Positions 19,757 through 29,701 of a DNA stretch of 64,000 nucleotides are shown in pieces (the first letter of the stretch is position 1; every line of letters begins with the position of its first letter). The notes beneath the pieces were generated by a model that saw nothing but the letters and a program-made list of their open reading frames with translations, was not told the origin of the DNA and searched no databases. This DNA is from Methanobacterium spitsbergense. GTDB taxonomy: Archaea > Methanobacteriota > Methanobacteria > Methanobacteriales > Methanobacteriaceae. A program made the position numbers and the translations under genes. The DNA lies in assembly GCF_019931065.1 (NCBI RefSeq), contig NZ_JAIOUQ010000014.1, forward strand, positions 62,001 to 126,000, given 5' to 3'.

Positions 19757-21865
19757 ATGAAAATAGAAGATGAGATTCCGGACCCCCAATTAAAAATGAC
19801 TTTGAAATTATCCTTTCGTAATGCTTTGGTCATTGGAATATCTTTTTTAGTTATCTTATTCTTGGTATTGAAATTACTTACAAAACAACCAGAAATAAGT
19901 GATATTTTTAGTTATAGCATGATGATAATACTTTATGTGGGTGTTGCCATAAGTTTGTACCTGGCAAGTAATGCATCGCAGATTTATGGAAAAAGAACCG
20001 AGACTGCATGGGCAATTTTATCATTGGCAGTTGTAACATCAATTATTGCGAGTATTATTGCGGGAATTTTAGTTGTTTACTTCAATCAAAGTCCTTCAAA
20101 TTCCCTTGCCGATATATTTTATCTGTTATTTTTCCCTTTATTCTTTATTGGAATCATAATTTTTCCTTCTTCAAGCTCAACAACAAGACAGAGATTCAAA
20201 AGGTTCTTTGACATACTCATAATTATGTTCTCGGTGAGCCTTGTATTATGGATATTTCTAATTACACCTGCCCTTAATAACTTCCACGGAAACTTCAATT
20301 CACTAATAATTAAATTAACCTACGTTCTTGGAGGGTTTTTACTTCTGCTCTCGCTGATAGACTTGATTTTCAACAGAATTAAAGCGGATAGATATGCTCC
20401 ATTATTGATATTGGCCCTTGGAATTTTAGTTTTGATAATTACAGAATCAGTCTATGTATATCAGATAGTACATGGAACATATGTTGAGGGAAGTTCAGCG
20501 GACCTTGGATGGATCCTAGGATATTTAATAGTGGGACTGGCAGGTATATCACAGTACAACCATCAGAAATTGAATATGGACAATTTTATTGATAAATATT
20601 TATCCTGGCATAAAAATTATAGCATAACTCCATATTTAGCACTTGCAGGAGTTACAGCTGCTTATATATCATTAATATGGGCATATAATACTTTTAATTC
20701 CAATTTAATATTTTTAGAATTTGGTGTGGGCATATTAATCTTTTTAGTTGTGTTACGTCAAATAATATCGGTTAGCGAGAACAAAAAACTTTATTGGAAG
20801 GCACAGGAAGAAATAGCGCTGAGAAAAGAGATTTCAAAGTCACTAAAAGAATCTGAATCTGCATATCGGACCATATTCGAAAATACAGGAACTGCTACAG
20901 CCATAATAGATGAAAATAACATAATAACTTTGGCAAACAGCGAGTTTGAAAAACTTTCAGGCTGCTCTAAACAGGAAATTGAAGGAATAAAACCCTGGAC
21001 AGATTTTGTTGTTAAAGAAGACTTGGATAAAATGATGGATTATAACAATCTTAGATTTACAGAAAAAGAACCCCATCCAATGAATTATGAATTCAGGTTA
21101 AAAGATAGATCAAGTAATATAAAAAACATATATGTTGTAGCAGTGATAATACCCGGTTCAAATGATAGTTTAATTTCCTTATTAGATGTTACAGAGAGTA
21201 AAAATGCAGAAGCCGAGATAAAAAAATCCCTTGAAGAAAAAGAAATTCTTTTAAAAGAGATACATCATCGTGTGAAAAACAATTTAACTGTAATATCAAG
21301 TCTTCTCAATCTACAATCCCGATATATAAAAGATAAAGAAGATCTGGTGATGTTTAAAGAAAGTCAGAGTCGTGCTAAGTCCATGGCACTCATACATCAA
21401 AGACTATACGATTCATCAGATCTTAAAAGAATTGATTTTGGCGACTATATTAAAACCCTTGCAAATGATATGTTCCATACCTATGTTCCAAATTTCAACA
21501 TGGTAAAATTAAATATAAATGTTGAAGATGTAATGCTGGATGTAAATACCGCTATTCCATTGGGACTTATATTAAACGAACTACTATCCAACAGCATGAA
21601 ATATGCATTTCCAACAGAGCTTTCAAATAACTTTACAAATGGAAATATCGATGTAAATTTGTATAAGAGTGAAAAAGGTTATACATTAAGTGTTGTTGAT
21701 GATGGAATAGGTTTTCCAGAAGATATTGATCTTGAAAATACAGATTCACTGGGTCTGCAACTAATATACAGCCTTACAAATCAGATTGATGGAACAATCC
21801 ATCTGGCCAGAACCAATGGAACTTCTTTTAAAATAGAATTCAAAGAACCAGAATTTCAAAAATAA
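19757..21865 (+). CDS. Membrane sensor histidine kinase (multi-helix N-terminus, PAS, HisKA_2)
   Basis: 702 residues. Residues about 20-345 contain roughly ten hydrophobic segments and form the membrane sensor. A linker helix leads to a PAS domain ([40 protein letters not shown]), then HisKA_2 with [20 protein letters not shown] (phospho-acceptor His) and a HATPase_c domain with the N-box [17 protein letters not shown] and the G-box DDGIGFP. Methanogens have many HisKA_2 kinases and few response regulators; none is adjacent, so it is an orphan. The ligand is unknown. Confidence 0.88.
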   Translation: MKIEDEIPDPQLKMTLKLSFRNALVIGISFLVILFLVLKLLTKQPEISDIFSYSMMIILYVGVAISLYLASNASQIYGKRTETAWAILSLAVVTSIIASIIAGILVVYFNQSPSNSLADIFYLLFFPLFFIGIIIFPSSSSTTRQRFKRFFDILIIMFSVSLVLWIFLITPALNNFHGNFNSLIIKLTYVLGGFLLLLSLIDLIFNRIKADRYAPLLILALGILVLIITESVYVYQIVHGTYVEGSSADLGWILGYLIVGLAGISQYNHQKLNMDNFIDKYLSWHKNYSITPYLALAGVTAAYISLIWAYNTFNSNLIFLEFGVGILIFLVVLRQIISVSENKKLYWKAQEEIALRKEISKSLKESESAYRTIFENTGTATAIIDENNIITLANSEFEKLSGCSKQEIEGIKPWTDFVVKEDLDKMMDYNNLRFTEKEPHPMNYEFRLKDRSSNIKNIYVVAVIIPGSNDSLISLLDVTESKNAEAEIKKSLEEKEILLKEIHHRVKNNLTVISSLLNLQSRYIKDKEDLVMFKESQSRAKSMALIHQRLYDSSDLKRIDFGDYIKTLANDMFHTYVPNFNMVKLNINVEDVMLDVNTAIPLGLILNELLSNSMKYAFPTELSNNFTNGNIDVNLYKSEKGYTLSVVDDGIGFPEDIDLENTDSLGLQLIYSLTNQIDGTIHLARTNGTSFKIEFKEPEFQK

Positions 21866-21880
21866 AAAAAAAGAAATAAA

Positions 21881-22657
21881 TTAGTCAATTTTAACTTTGA
21901 TTTTCTCCTCTTGAACCTTAGGAAGTTCAACAGTTAATACAGCATCTTCGAATTTTGCAGAAGCCTTTTTAACTTCGATTTTTTCTGGCAGAGGAATGAT
22001 TCTACTGGTATCGCCATAGCTCCTTTCCTTTTTAATGAACTCAAGAGTTTCATCCTCTTCATCGAATTTAGCTTGGATTTCAACAGAATCTTCTGTTATG
22101 TTAACATTGATATTTTCCTTTTTTATGCGTGGTAAATCCACTTTGATTATATAAGAATTTTCTGTTTCAAGAACATCGGTTAGAGGTTTTTGTGAAGTAT
22201 AATCCGATATGGTCTTTCCAAACTCTTCCTGCTTATCCTTAAGAGTACTTATAAATTCATTTATCTTACGTTCAGCCTGTTTTCGGGTTTTTTCAGCATT
22301 TTCTCGGAATTCCGCAGTTTTATCTGATGTATCCGCCTTTATTTCAGCGGTTTTTTCGCCGGCATTTTCTTTAATTTCGGATGTTTTCATAAGAGCACTT
22401 TCCTTTGCATCTGCTGTTTTCTCTAAAGCACCTTTTTTAACTTCAAGGGCTTTATCTTTGAGATCTGATTTTTTTTCCAGAGCTATTTTTTTAACTTCAG
22501 ATGATTTATTCAATACATTGTCCTTCATTTCATCTGTTTTCACTTTAGCTTCTGCCTGCTTTTTTGAAGTTTTTTCTTTCAGTTCTTCTGCTTTATTTTT
22601 TGCTTCCAATGTTTTTTTCTTTATTTCATCCTTAACTACATCATTTTTCTCTGCCAT
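21881..22657 (-). CDS. Hsp20/alpha-crystallin protein with long LEA-like repeat arm
   Basis: 258 residues. The C-terminal ~105 residues are an alpha-crystallin domain (TENSYIIKVDLPRIKKENIN, DAVLTVELPKVQEEKIKVKI). The first ~135 residues are a lysine/glutamate/alanine-rich amphipathic region with an 11-residue period (units such as EKTAEIKADTS, DKTAEFRENAE, EIKENAGEKTA). This resembles group 3 LEA proteins and is far longer than the usual 30-50 residue Hsp20 arm. ATG 22657 follows GAGGTGA. The acidic chaperone could protect proteins during desiccation, salt or heat stress; this is inference. Confidence 0.85.
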   Translation of the reverse strand: MAEKNDVVKDEIKKKTLEAKNKAEELKEKTSKKQAEAKVKTDEMKDNVLNKSSEVKKIALEKKSDLKDKALEVKKGALEKTADAKESALMKTSEIKENAGEKTAEIKADTSDKTAEFRENAEKTRKQAERKINEFISTLKDKQEEFGKTISDYTSQKPLTDVLETENSYIIKVDLPRIKKENINVNITEDSVEIQAKFDEEDETLEFIKKERSYGDTSRIIPLPEKIEVKKASAKFEDAVLTVELPKVQEEKIKVKID

Positions 22658-22979
22658 CCAAGTCACCTCTTAATATTTTCTCCCCGATATAATTTGATCC
22701 TAGATATGAATTAAGTTTTCGATTTTGTACCAATTCCAAAAACTCATTTCCCTTTATAATCAAAAATTAAATATAAATAGGAATAAAAAAGTTTTAAAAG
22801 GATATAAAAACCTTAAGATCAATTTATTAATTTTTACAAGGCTAATAAACCAATTATTTTCCATTAATTTAGAATTTATACCCTTTCTCACAACTTTTTT
22901 TTAAGATATATGATTCCAATACCTAAGTAATAAATACAAGATAATAATATTAATAAAGAATTTAGACGGAGGAAATTAA
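22658..22979. other. Divergent intergenic region
   Basis: About 320 AT-rich bases between the Hsp20 fusion and lemA. A TATA-like ATAATAATATTAATAAAG lies near 22940. Nothing else recognised. Confidence 0.4.
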
Positions 22980-23531
22980 ATGATAATAGAAATTATAATA
23001 TTAATTATAGTTCTAATACTGGTTATTTACATTATCTACCAGTATAATGGTCTAATACGGCTTAGAAATAGGGTAAAAAATGCATGGTCACAGATAGATG
23101 TTCAGCTTAAAAGAAGAGCAGATCTTATTCCAAACCTTGTTGAAACTGTAAAAGGGTATGCAAAACATGAAAAAACTGTTTTTGAAAATGTTACCAAGGC
23201 CAGATCAAGCCTTATGAGTGCTAAAACGGTTAAAGAAAATGCAGAAGCTAACAACATGTTAACAGATTCACTGAAATCTTTATTTGCAGTGGCTGAAAAT
23301 TATCCTGAACTCAAGGCAAGTGAAAACTTCAGACAGCTTCAAGCCCAGTTATCAGAAACAGAGGATAAAATTGCGTATTCCCGGCAATTTTACAATGACA
23401 CCGTGCTTATGTTCAACAACAAGGTTCAGATGTTTCCAAGCAATATACTGGCCTCACTGTTTCACTTCACTGAAGCAGAATATTTCGAAATTGCCGAATC
23501 AGATCGTGCAGTTCCAGAAGTTAAATTCTAG
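22980..23531 (+). CDS. lemA: LemA family protein
   Basis: 183 residues. One N-terminal membrane helix ([20 protein letters not shown]) followed by the LemA helical bundle: [36 protein letters not shown], and near the end [26 protein letters not shown] precedes ATG 22980. The next gene (DUF2207) starts ten bases later, a pairing conserved in many prokaryotes. The function of LemA is unknown; the pairing suggests an envelope role. Confidence 0.93.
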   Translation: MIIEIIILIIVLILVIYIIYQYNGLIRLRNRVKNAWSQIDVQLKRRADLIPNLVETVKGYAKHEKTVFENVTKARSSLMSAKTVKENAEANNMLTDSLKSLFAVAENYPELKASENFRQLQAQLSETEDKIAYSRQFYNDTVLMFNNKVQMFPSNILASLFHFTEAEYFEIAESDRAVPEVKF

Positions 23532-23541
23532 GTGGTAAAAA

Positions 23542-25353
23542 ATGGATAAAAAGGTTTATCTAACTTTAATCCTCTTTTTTTCTCTATCGGTAATGGCTGG
23601 TGCAGGAGCATCCTTTGCAGCGGATCGAAGCTACACAATCCCTATTTTAAATGAAGATCTATTTGTACAGAGCGATGGAACACTACATGTAGTTGAAACA
23701 ATCCATTACTCCTTCAGTGGAACATACAATGGAATATACAGGGACATACCTGTAACATCACCACAACAGTTAACCAACATAACGGTGTCGGCAGATGGAG
23801 CATATACCAGCTATAAACTGATTGATCAAGGAACAACTAAACGTATCCAGGTATATCTCTATTCTGATGCAGCAAAAAACACCCCTATTACAAATAGGAA
23901 TGTGAATGTTACAATTGAATACGATTTTCTACATGGAATAAAATCTTACAACGATATAGCCGAACTACAGTACCAGCTAGTTGGTACCAGCTGGGCTGTT
24001 GACATTGGACAGGTTGTAGCCAATATACATTTGAACTCCAATACAGGAGTGCAGTACTGGCTTAATCCGCCCTACTTTGCAGCAGGTTCTTCATGGGATA
24101 ACAACACATTACATGTAACAAGTACCAATGTTCCATCTGGACAGTACTTCGAAGTAAGAATGGTTATACCCAAAAGTCAGTTTGCAGCCAATCCAGTTAA
24201 CGCCAATATAATAAACCAGAACGGTTTAAACGAAATATTGAAGATTCAAAAAGATTATCAGAATTCACTGAACTTCAAAACGGCTATGTACGAGATTCTT
24301 GCAGTGTTAATGTTTTTAGCACTTTTCATACCTTTATTCATATATTTAAGGTTTGGAAGAGAACCTAAAATAGATTACAGGGCAGAATATGAGAGGGACA
24401 TTCCAACAGATGATCCTCCTGCAATTGTAAATGCCATATGTGGTCCGGGATTTTCCAAAAAAGTGGGTGTACCAGATATGGATGGTTTCAAAGCAACCAT
24501 AATGGATCTAATCAACAGAAAATACTTCATCCTCCAAAACCAGCCATCTGAAAAGGAGGGATACGGAGCGGATGGTTCAATGTTTTTAAAGGTTAACCCT
24601 GAACAGGATTCCTCAACACTTAAAAGATTTGAACTGAATGTTATGAATTTCCTGACACAGTTTGAGGAAGACGGTGTAATTTCAATGGACGCCATTTCTG
24701 ATGACTTATCAAACCGTGAATCTGCAAAATCTTTTAGAGAAACCTATATGGGCTGGGTTGATAACATCAAAAACCAGTTTTTAAATGACAGCGAACTCAA
24801 CAAGTTCTTCAACAAGAAAGGTGATTCCTACATTAAAATCTTTGGAGGAATAGGTTTAGCAGTTTCTGTAATAGTCTTCATCTGTGCATTGATGGATTCA
24901 TTACCCGCAGCAGATATTGCACTTGTAATGTCAATTGTTCTGGGTGTGGTGGCAATTATTTCACTAATCCTACCAGAAAAGATAGCAGGACAGTGGACAA
25001 CCTACGGCGAAGAATACGATGCTAAGTGGAATAACTTCAAGAAGTACATAAAAGATTTCAGTTTGATAAAGGAATATCCTCCTGAATCAATTGTTATCTG
25101 GAACAAATATCTTGTATATGCCACAGCATTAGGTGCTGCCGATGCAGTTAGAAAGGCCATGGAATTATATGTTCCAAAAGATGAATTACAGGGTAGTGAT
25201 ATCTACATGTTCCACTACTATGGAGGATACTTGCTTTTATCCAATGCATTTGATACAGGAATATCAACAGCAACTGCAGGATCGGGCGGAGATTTCGGAG
25301 GAGTTGGAGATGTGGGTGGAGGATTCGGAGGAGGTGGAGGAGGAGCATTCTAA
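23542..25353 (+). CDS. DUF2207 membrane protein
   Basis: 603 residues: a signal peptide ([20 protein letters not shown]), an extracytoplasmic beta-rich DUF2207 domain (about 25-240), a membrane helix (about 250-270), a cytoplasmic domain (about 280-430), two further helices (about 432-475) and a glycine-rich C-terminus ([12 protein letters not shown]). This matches the YciQ-like family that accompanies LemA. It is read from ATG 23542 behind AGGTGG, ten bases after lemA, so the two form an operon. Function unknown. Confidence 0.9.
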   Translation: MDKKVYLTLILFFSLSVMAGAGASFAADRSYTIPILNEDLFVQSDGTLHVVETIHYSFSGTYNGIYRDIPVTSPQQLTNITVSADGAYTSYKLIDQGTTKRIQVYLYSDAAKNTPITNRNVNVTIEYDFLHGIKSYNDIAELQYQLVGTSWAVDIGQVVANIHLNSNTGVQYWLNPPYFAAGSSWDNNTLHVTSTNVPSGQYFEVRMVIPKSQFAANPVNANIINQNGLNEILKIQKDYQNSLNFKTAMYEILAVLMFLALFIPLFIYLRFGREPKIDYRAEYERDIPTDDPPAIVNAICGPGFSKKVGVPDMDGFKATIMDLINRKYFILQNQPSEKEGYGADGSMFLKVNPEQDSSTLKRFELNVMNFLTQFEEDGVISMDAISDDLSNRESAKSFRETYMGWVDNIKNQFLNDSELNKFFNKKGDSYIKIFGGIGLAVSVIVFICALMDSLPAADIALVMSIVLGVVAIISLILPEKIAGQWTTYGEEYDAKWNNFKKYIKDFSLIKEYPPESIVIWNKYLVYATALGAADAVRKAMELYVPKDELQGSDIYMFHYYGGYLLLSNAFDTGISTATAGSGGDFGGVGDVGGGFGGGGGGAF

Positions 25354-25383
25354 TATCAAATTTAGAATACTCTAATTAGAACA

Positions 25384-25396
25384 CCCCCCCCCCCCC
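25384..25396. repeat. Homopolymer run of 13 C
   Basis: Thirteen consecutive C bases about 30 bases after the DUF2207 stop codon. This is strikingly long in a genome with few C runs. It is downstream of the coding region, so length changes would not alter a protein. It is also a place where sequencing errors occur. Confidence 0.9.
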
Positions 25397-25612
25397 ACCT
25401 TCCTTTATTATATTTATTTTTTTACCCAATTTCCATAAATTTTCATAGAATTATACATTTTTTTTAGAAACTGAATTTTCAAAGATTTTTTATTTTTATA
25501 TAGCTTAAAATTGATAACAATAAAATAAATTATGTTTAAATTATTATTCAATAATTATAGGTTGATCTTAAAATCATTAATTTCAGTTTAACCAATTAAT
25601 CGGGGTTTGAGC

Positions 25613-26260
25613 ATGGAAGATCCAGATATAAAATTATATGATGATCTCATAGACTTTGTACTCTACAGATTTCAAGTTGATAACAAAAATTATAGAATAT
25701 TTTTATTATCTGACCCTGAATTTGAGCTCTTTAATTATGAATGTGATATTGTTAGAAGCTTCTATTACATGATAACCCAACAAAATGAATCTGGTAATAA
25801 CAGCTACAAAAAATATTTAAAAATGATAACCAAAGAATATGGCGAATTCTTTTATCAAAGTGAAGATGATTCCTATATTTCTGCAGCTTTAATCCATATC
25901 AATAAAGTGTATAATACCATTGCACCAGTTTATAGTGCCATTGAAATTTTAAATGAAAATAACGGCACAGAGAAGGATGTAACTTTTCTACACACCATGT
26001 TAACTGAAAATTCTGGATATGATTATTTGATATTATTGAGAAAAACTAGACATATGGACGTGCTAAATGAAGATTTGGACATTAATAATATATATTTAGA
26101 TGTGATACACGAGGCAATACATATGGTTGAACATGAAAAAAACCATACATGGTGGAAATTTTGGATTAAAGAACATAAAGACTCACAGGAAATAGAAACA
26201 ATTTCAAACGAACTTTACAATGAATGGGCATCCGGAATTTTATCTCATAAAAACTATTAA
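25613..26260 (+). CDS. Unknown acidic protein with HExxH motif
   Basis: 215 residues from ATG 25613 (CGGGG upstream; an in-frame TTG at 25607 is possible). It is soluble, helical and rich in D, E, N and Y. Near residue 166 it reads DVIHEAIHMVEHEKNH, which contains the zinc-peptidase pattern HExxH, followed about 25 residues later by SQEIETISNELYNEW that could supply a third ligand. There is no signal peptide. I do not recognise a family, and a short motif of this kind also arises by chance in His/Glu-rich helices. Confidence 0.6.
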   Translation: MEDPDIKLYDDLIDFVLYRFQVDNKNYRIFLLSDPEFELFNYECDIVRSFYYMITQQNESGNNSYKKYLKMITKEYGEFFYQSEDDSYISAALIHINKVYNTIAPVYSAIEILNENNGTEKDVTFLHTMLTENSGYDYLILLRKTRHMDVLNEDLDINNIYLDVIHEAIHMVEHEKNHTWWKFWIKEHKDSQEIETISNELYNEWASGILSHKNY

Positions 26261-26297
26261 ATATACTAAAAAGAATTTAATTGATGAAAAAATGGAT

Positions 26298-27470
26298 TTA
26301 TTGAAATTTAAAGTATTTGCATGCAGCCATAATCATTTTTAATTCTGTTTCAGCCGCAATTGACATGTCAGTGTTATCCCTTTCAACTTCTAGTGTAATG
26401 GTGTTAATACCCAAATTGTAAGCTTCTGTTCTCAACATACCTGTTCCAAGCGGTTGTACTTGTTTTGTACAGCCAGAAACATTTGCTATATAAGAAACCC
26501 ATTTATCTTCCTTTGATCCTGTGGTTGATGGGTTTAAATATAAATAACCTTCAGGAGTCACCCCGCCGCCTGAATGAATATCTAAAATGTATTTTATTCC
26601 CTTATTTTTTGCGAAGTGAACAATTTTCCAGGCAGGAGAACCTTTTACATTGGCAATTCTATTTGGATCAATGCCCTTGTAAAATCTGGTATTAAGTTCA
26701 GTATCTAATGGAATTGCAAATGGTATAACATAAAGTGTTCCATGGATATTTTTGTCCTTAATATATTCTAAATACTTCATAATTCCAATATTTGCTGCTG
26801 TTTCATTACCATGAATACCTGCTGAGATTAGAAGTATGGGACCATGGCCATCTCCAAATTTCAACATTACAGATCCCTTTTTCTCCTGACTAAAAATTGT
26901 TTTTGCAAAATCTGTCTTGGGTATATTAGAATCGATCTGAGAGTTTCGGGTAACATCTCCACCAATTTTACTGTTAAATATGATATATTCCGGCCCAATA
27001 ATTTTGATCTTCTTTTTAGTGTATCTATAATTATTTCCAATATTATACTTTGAAACAAATTTTTTAGTGCTTAAAACCGTTAATAAATAATAATTACCCA
27101 CATTCATTTTGGGACTGATGTAAAGAGAAGTTAAATGATGTTTTGAAGCACCAGCAGCCATATTTGATGAGTGGTTGCGACCGAGATAAGTAATTGCGTG
27201 GCTGTGAATATTTTTAAGGTAATAATTAACCCATATACTATAATAGGAAGTATTTCCCCTATTTTTTATAGTGTTTGACACCACTATCTTGCACCCTTTA
27301 ATACCCTTCAAAGGAACAGATATATGGCTAACAATTAAATTTTTATTGGGAACATGTGAAACCCCTTTATGAATAGAACTTATTCCCGGGGTTGCAGCCG
27401 AACTAGAACTTTGAATGATTAATGGAACTACAATTAAAATCATTAAGATGATTAATAGATTTTTTTTCAA
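26298..27470 (-). CDS. Secreted CARDB + M14/AstE-like zinc carboxypeptidase-family protein
   Basis: About 390 residues. From TTG 27470 (AGGGGT seven bases upstream) it has a clean signal peptide, LLIILMILIVVPLIIQSSSS. ATG 27497 and TTG 27518 are in-frame alternatives. A CARDB domain (HISVPLKGIKGCKIVVSNTI, KNRGNTSYYSIWVNYYL) precedes an AstE/M14-like domain with ISAGIHGNETAANIG (His, Glu), GIDPNRIANVKG, YILDIHSGGG (third His) and TITLEVER (catalytic Glu candidate). The family cleaves amide bonds at zinc. Its secretion and the company of pseudomurein-binding proteins make a cell-wall or surface-peptide substrate plausible. Confidence 0.8.
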   Translation of the reverse strand: MKKNLLIILMILIVVPLIIQSSSSAATPGISSIHKGVSHVPNKNLIVSHISVPLKGIKGCKIVVSNTIKNRGNTSYYSIWVNYYLKNIHSHAITYLGRNHSSNMAAGASKHHLTSLYISPKMNVGNYYLLTVLSTKKFVSKYNIGNNYRYTKKKIKIIGPEYIIFNSKIGGDVTRNSQIDSNIPKTDFAKTIFSQEKKGSVMLKFGDGHGPILLISAGIHGNETAANIGIMKYLEYIKDKNIHGTLYVIPFAIPLDTELNTRFYKGIDPNRIANVKGSPAWKIVHFAKNKGIKYILDIHSGGGVTPEGYLYLNPSTTGSKEDKWVSYIANVSGCTKQVQPLGTGMLRTEAYNLGINTITLEVERDNTDMSIAAETELKMIMAACKYFKFQ

Positions 27471-28246
27471 AATTTTACCCCTAAATAAATAATCCATTTT
27501 TAGAATATTTATTTTCAAAAGTTTAACTTATACTTTTTAAATGTATATATTTGGAGTTGGTTCAGGGTACTTATAATATTAATTCAAACACTTCTCAATC
27601 ATCTGATATAAAATTTATAAGAGTTGTAAAATTTGGAATTTATGGAAGGTTAAAGAATAAAATAGTTAAAATGGAATTTATGAATAAAAAATTGTTGAAT
27701 ATAGATGGAATAATAAATAATTTACACAACACAAAAATACTTACTTGAATATTCCAGTTTCTGGCAGTTAAAATCGTAATTCATACCATGATATTTATGT
27801 TTTTTAAACCGAAACATATAGACTAACTAAAATTCAAATATAATTAATGGATAGTTTGAAATTTATATAAATTTAAATGGATTTTTATTGTAAATTATAA
27901 AAAATAAACCGAAAAGTATATAAGCTATGAAAACATATATTAAACAGTACAGAAAAGAAGACTGTTCTATTTTTAGTTTTCAAATTTTAGAAATCAAAAT
28001 GTGATAAATAATAAATTTGTTTATTTTACATTGGAAGTATTTTTATAATAATTTGCATTGAATGAATAATTCAGATGAAAGAAATTTAATTTAAAAAAGT
28101 TTATTAAGAAATAAATATTCCACATTCAATTATTATTCGTAAAATTCTCAAAAACTTGATTGGAGGATATAACGGCAATTGAATGTATATGCAGTATTTT
28201 TTAACTGTCAAATAAAAATATTGAATGTAATATAAGGGGGATAATT
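27471..28246. other. Long intergenic region with promoter-like elements
   Basis: About 775 bases upstream of the TFE-like gene. A 65-codon open frame at 27551-27748 has no ribosome-binding site and low-complexity composition, and I do not call it. Two BRE/TATA-like blocks are present, near 27810 (AAACCGAAACATATAG) and 27906 (see separate entry). The stretch 28020-28240 is otherwise unassigned. Confidence 0.5.
27906..27966 (+). promoter_or_regulatory. Strong BRE/TATA promoter candidate followed by a hairpin
   Basis: AACCGAAAAGTATATAA (27907-27923) matches the archaeal BRE plus TATA consensus well. Transcription would begin about 25 bases later, where an inverted repeat AACAGT (27943-27948) / ACTGTT (27961-27966) is followed by CTATTTTTAG. 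This could be the start of the 300-base leader of the TFE-like gene at 28247, or a short independent RNA ending at the hairpin. Confidence 0.45.
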
Positions 28247-28741
28247 ATGTTAAGCGATCCAATAGTCCAGGAAATATTAATGGATATAACCAACGATGAA
28301 AAAAGCAGTGTTTCTATAATTGAATGTATACAGAAGGGTAAAACATTCGACGAAGAAATTGCAGAAGAAACTGAAATAAGATTGAACATCGTAAGGAAAG
28401 TTCTCTATAAACTTTACGATGCAGGCATAGCATCCTATAAAAGAAGCAGAGATCCTGAAACTAACTGGTACATATACAGTTGGAAATTTGACCAGGATAA
28501 AATTTCTGAAATAATAAGCAAGAAATATGAAAAGTTTTCTGAAGAAATTGAAAAATCTCTTGAATTCGAAGAAGAAAACATGTTCTTTGCATGTAATTTA
28601 AATGGCCACAGATACAAATTTGACGAAGCATCTGAAAACAACTTTTCATGCCCAAAATGTGGTGAATCTCTGGAATTTCAGGATAATAAAACCATAATAG
28701 CAGAATTGAAACAGATTATGAAGAAAAATAACCAAGCATAA
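28247..28741 (+). CDS. tfe: Transcription initiation factor TFE (alpha subunit)
   Basis: 164 residues. An N-terminal winged helix ([40 protein letters not shown]) and a C-terminal zinc-ribbon region match archaeal TFE, which helps RNA polymerase open promoters together with TBP and TFB. The ribbon is atypical: the second pair CPKCG is intact, but the first pair reads [10 protein letters not shown], so a Cys and a His (or only one Cys) replace the usual two cysteines. AGGGGG precedes ATG 28247. It may be a divergent paralog rather than the housekeeping TFE. Confidence 0.8.
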   Translation: MLSDPIVQEILMDITNDEKSSVSIIECIQKGKTFDEEIAEETEIRLNIVRKVLYKLYDAGIASYKRSRDPETNWYIYSWKFDQDKISEIISKKYEKFSEEIEKSLEFEEENMFFACNLNGHRYKFDEASENNFSCPKCGESLEFQDNKTIIAELKQIMKKNNQA

Positions 28742-28856
28742 TCAATTATTTTTTTAAATTTATTCGTGTTAAATAATTTATTTAAATATTCTAGGGAATA
28801 AGCTCATATTAACCCTGAATACAGAATTCAAAGTATAAGGAGTGATTTATATCTTA

Positions 28857-29198
28857 TTGAAAAACGAATTAAAGGGTTTAAATAATGAACTTATTTTGAG
28901 GGCTCGTGCAGGTAAATGTGGAGAAATTAACATTCATGAGATGTTAAAGGCAATAAGTGTACTGGATAAAACCACAGAAGGTCAAACATATCTATTAGAT
29001 CATCGATGCGATGAAAAATTTGGTGAATTACTGGGAATGCTCAACGAGATAACTGTGGATATGCGAAATGGGAAAATGAATATTGAGGATCTCACAACCA
29101 AGTACATGGACAAAATACCACCAGCAGAAATTGATGAAATACCACCAACAGATCTGGACAATCAAACAGACATGGACAAAATATCATCAACAGATTAA
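28857..29198 (+). CDS. Hypothetical protein with acidic proline-rich tail
   Basis: About 113 residues. The N-terminal part (NELILRARAGKCGEINIHEM, LLDHRCDEKFGELLGMLNEI) is a helical domain. The C-terminus repeats a short acidic unit (MDKIPPAEIDEIPPTDLDNQ, then TDMDKISSTD). An AGGAGTGA site is present; I place the start at TTG 28857. GTG 28842 overlaps the site itself, and an ATC codon at 28851 is the one with ideal spacing. It follows the TFE-like gene on the same strand. Family not recognised. Confidence 0.5.
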   Translation: MKNELKGLNNELILRARAGKCGEINIHEMLKAISVLDKTTEGQTYLLDHRCDEKFGELLGMLNEITVDMRNGKMNIEDLTTKYMDKIPPAEIDEIPPTDLDNQTDMDKISSTD

Positions 29199-29363
29199 TA
29201 TATTATCTTTTTTTAAATAAAAATTCATAAATCAACTAAATGAATTAAATTTAATATTAAATTCCATTCTATTACTTATTTAAAGTACTGTTCTTTTTTA
29301 CATAGTTATATGAACCATTATACTCTCATCTAAAGCGTATTTAAAATGGGATTGGTGTAAACA

Positions 29364-29578
29364 CTACAGAGAGCTGCAGGGATTCCCGCTAGATATGAGA
29401 AGGTATATGCACGGTTCTCAAGCGGCCACTGGTATGGGCATGTGGTTGCACAAGTATATGTTGACGGGTATGGTATAAAGCAGATGGAACCAGTTCCAGA
29501 AACCAGTTTGGAGTTGTAAACAACTGGAACACCAATACAGCAAATTATTATGGTACTTACAGAGAATTACCTTTTTTA
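29364..29578 (+). pseudogene. Remnant of a transglutaminase-like domain protein
   Basis: One frame reads [20 protein letters not shown], then [20 protein letters not shown] up to a TAA at 29517. A second frame from 29489 continues with [15 protein letters not shown] and YYGTYRELPF. Together they match the last part of the secreted transglutaminase-like cysteine peptidases common in Methanobacteriales (GHVWAQV...NNWNT...LPF). The region with the catalytic cysteine and the N-terminus are missing, so this is a decayed 3' fragment. Confidence 0.75.
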
Positions 29579-29701
29579 AAATTGAATATACAAAATAATA
29601 AGAAATCTTGTTTTATCAGGATTTCCACACTTTTTTTTATTAATTAATATATCTGAGCTGAATAAAAAAAATAAGTAAAATAATGCATTAGAATAATATT
29701 T

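Noticed and set aside
22209..22673. 154-codon plus-strand open frame opposite the Hsp20 fusion
   Set aside because: Antisense of K/E-rich repeats gives F/S-rich sequence; an artefact.
27551..27748. 65-codon open frame upstream of the TFE-like gene
   Set aside because: No ribosome-binding site, no recognisable features and AT-driven composition.
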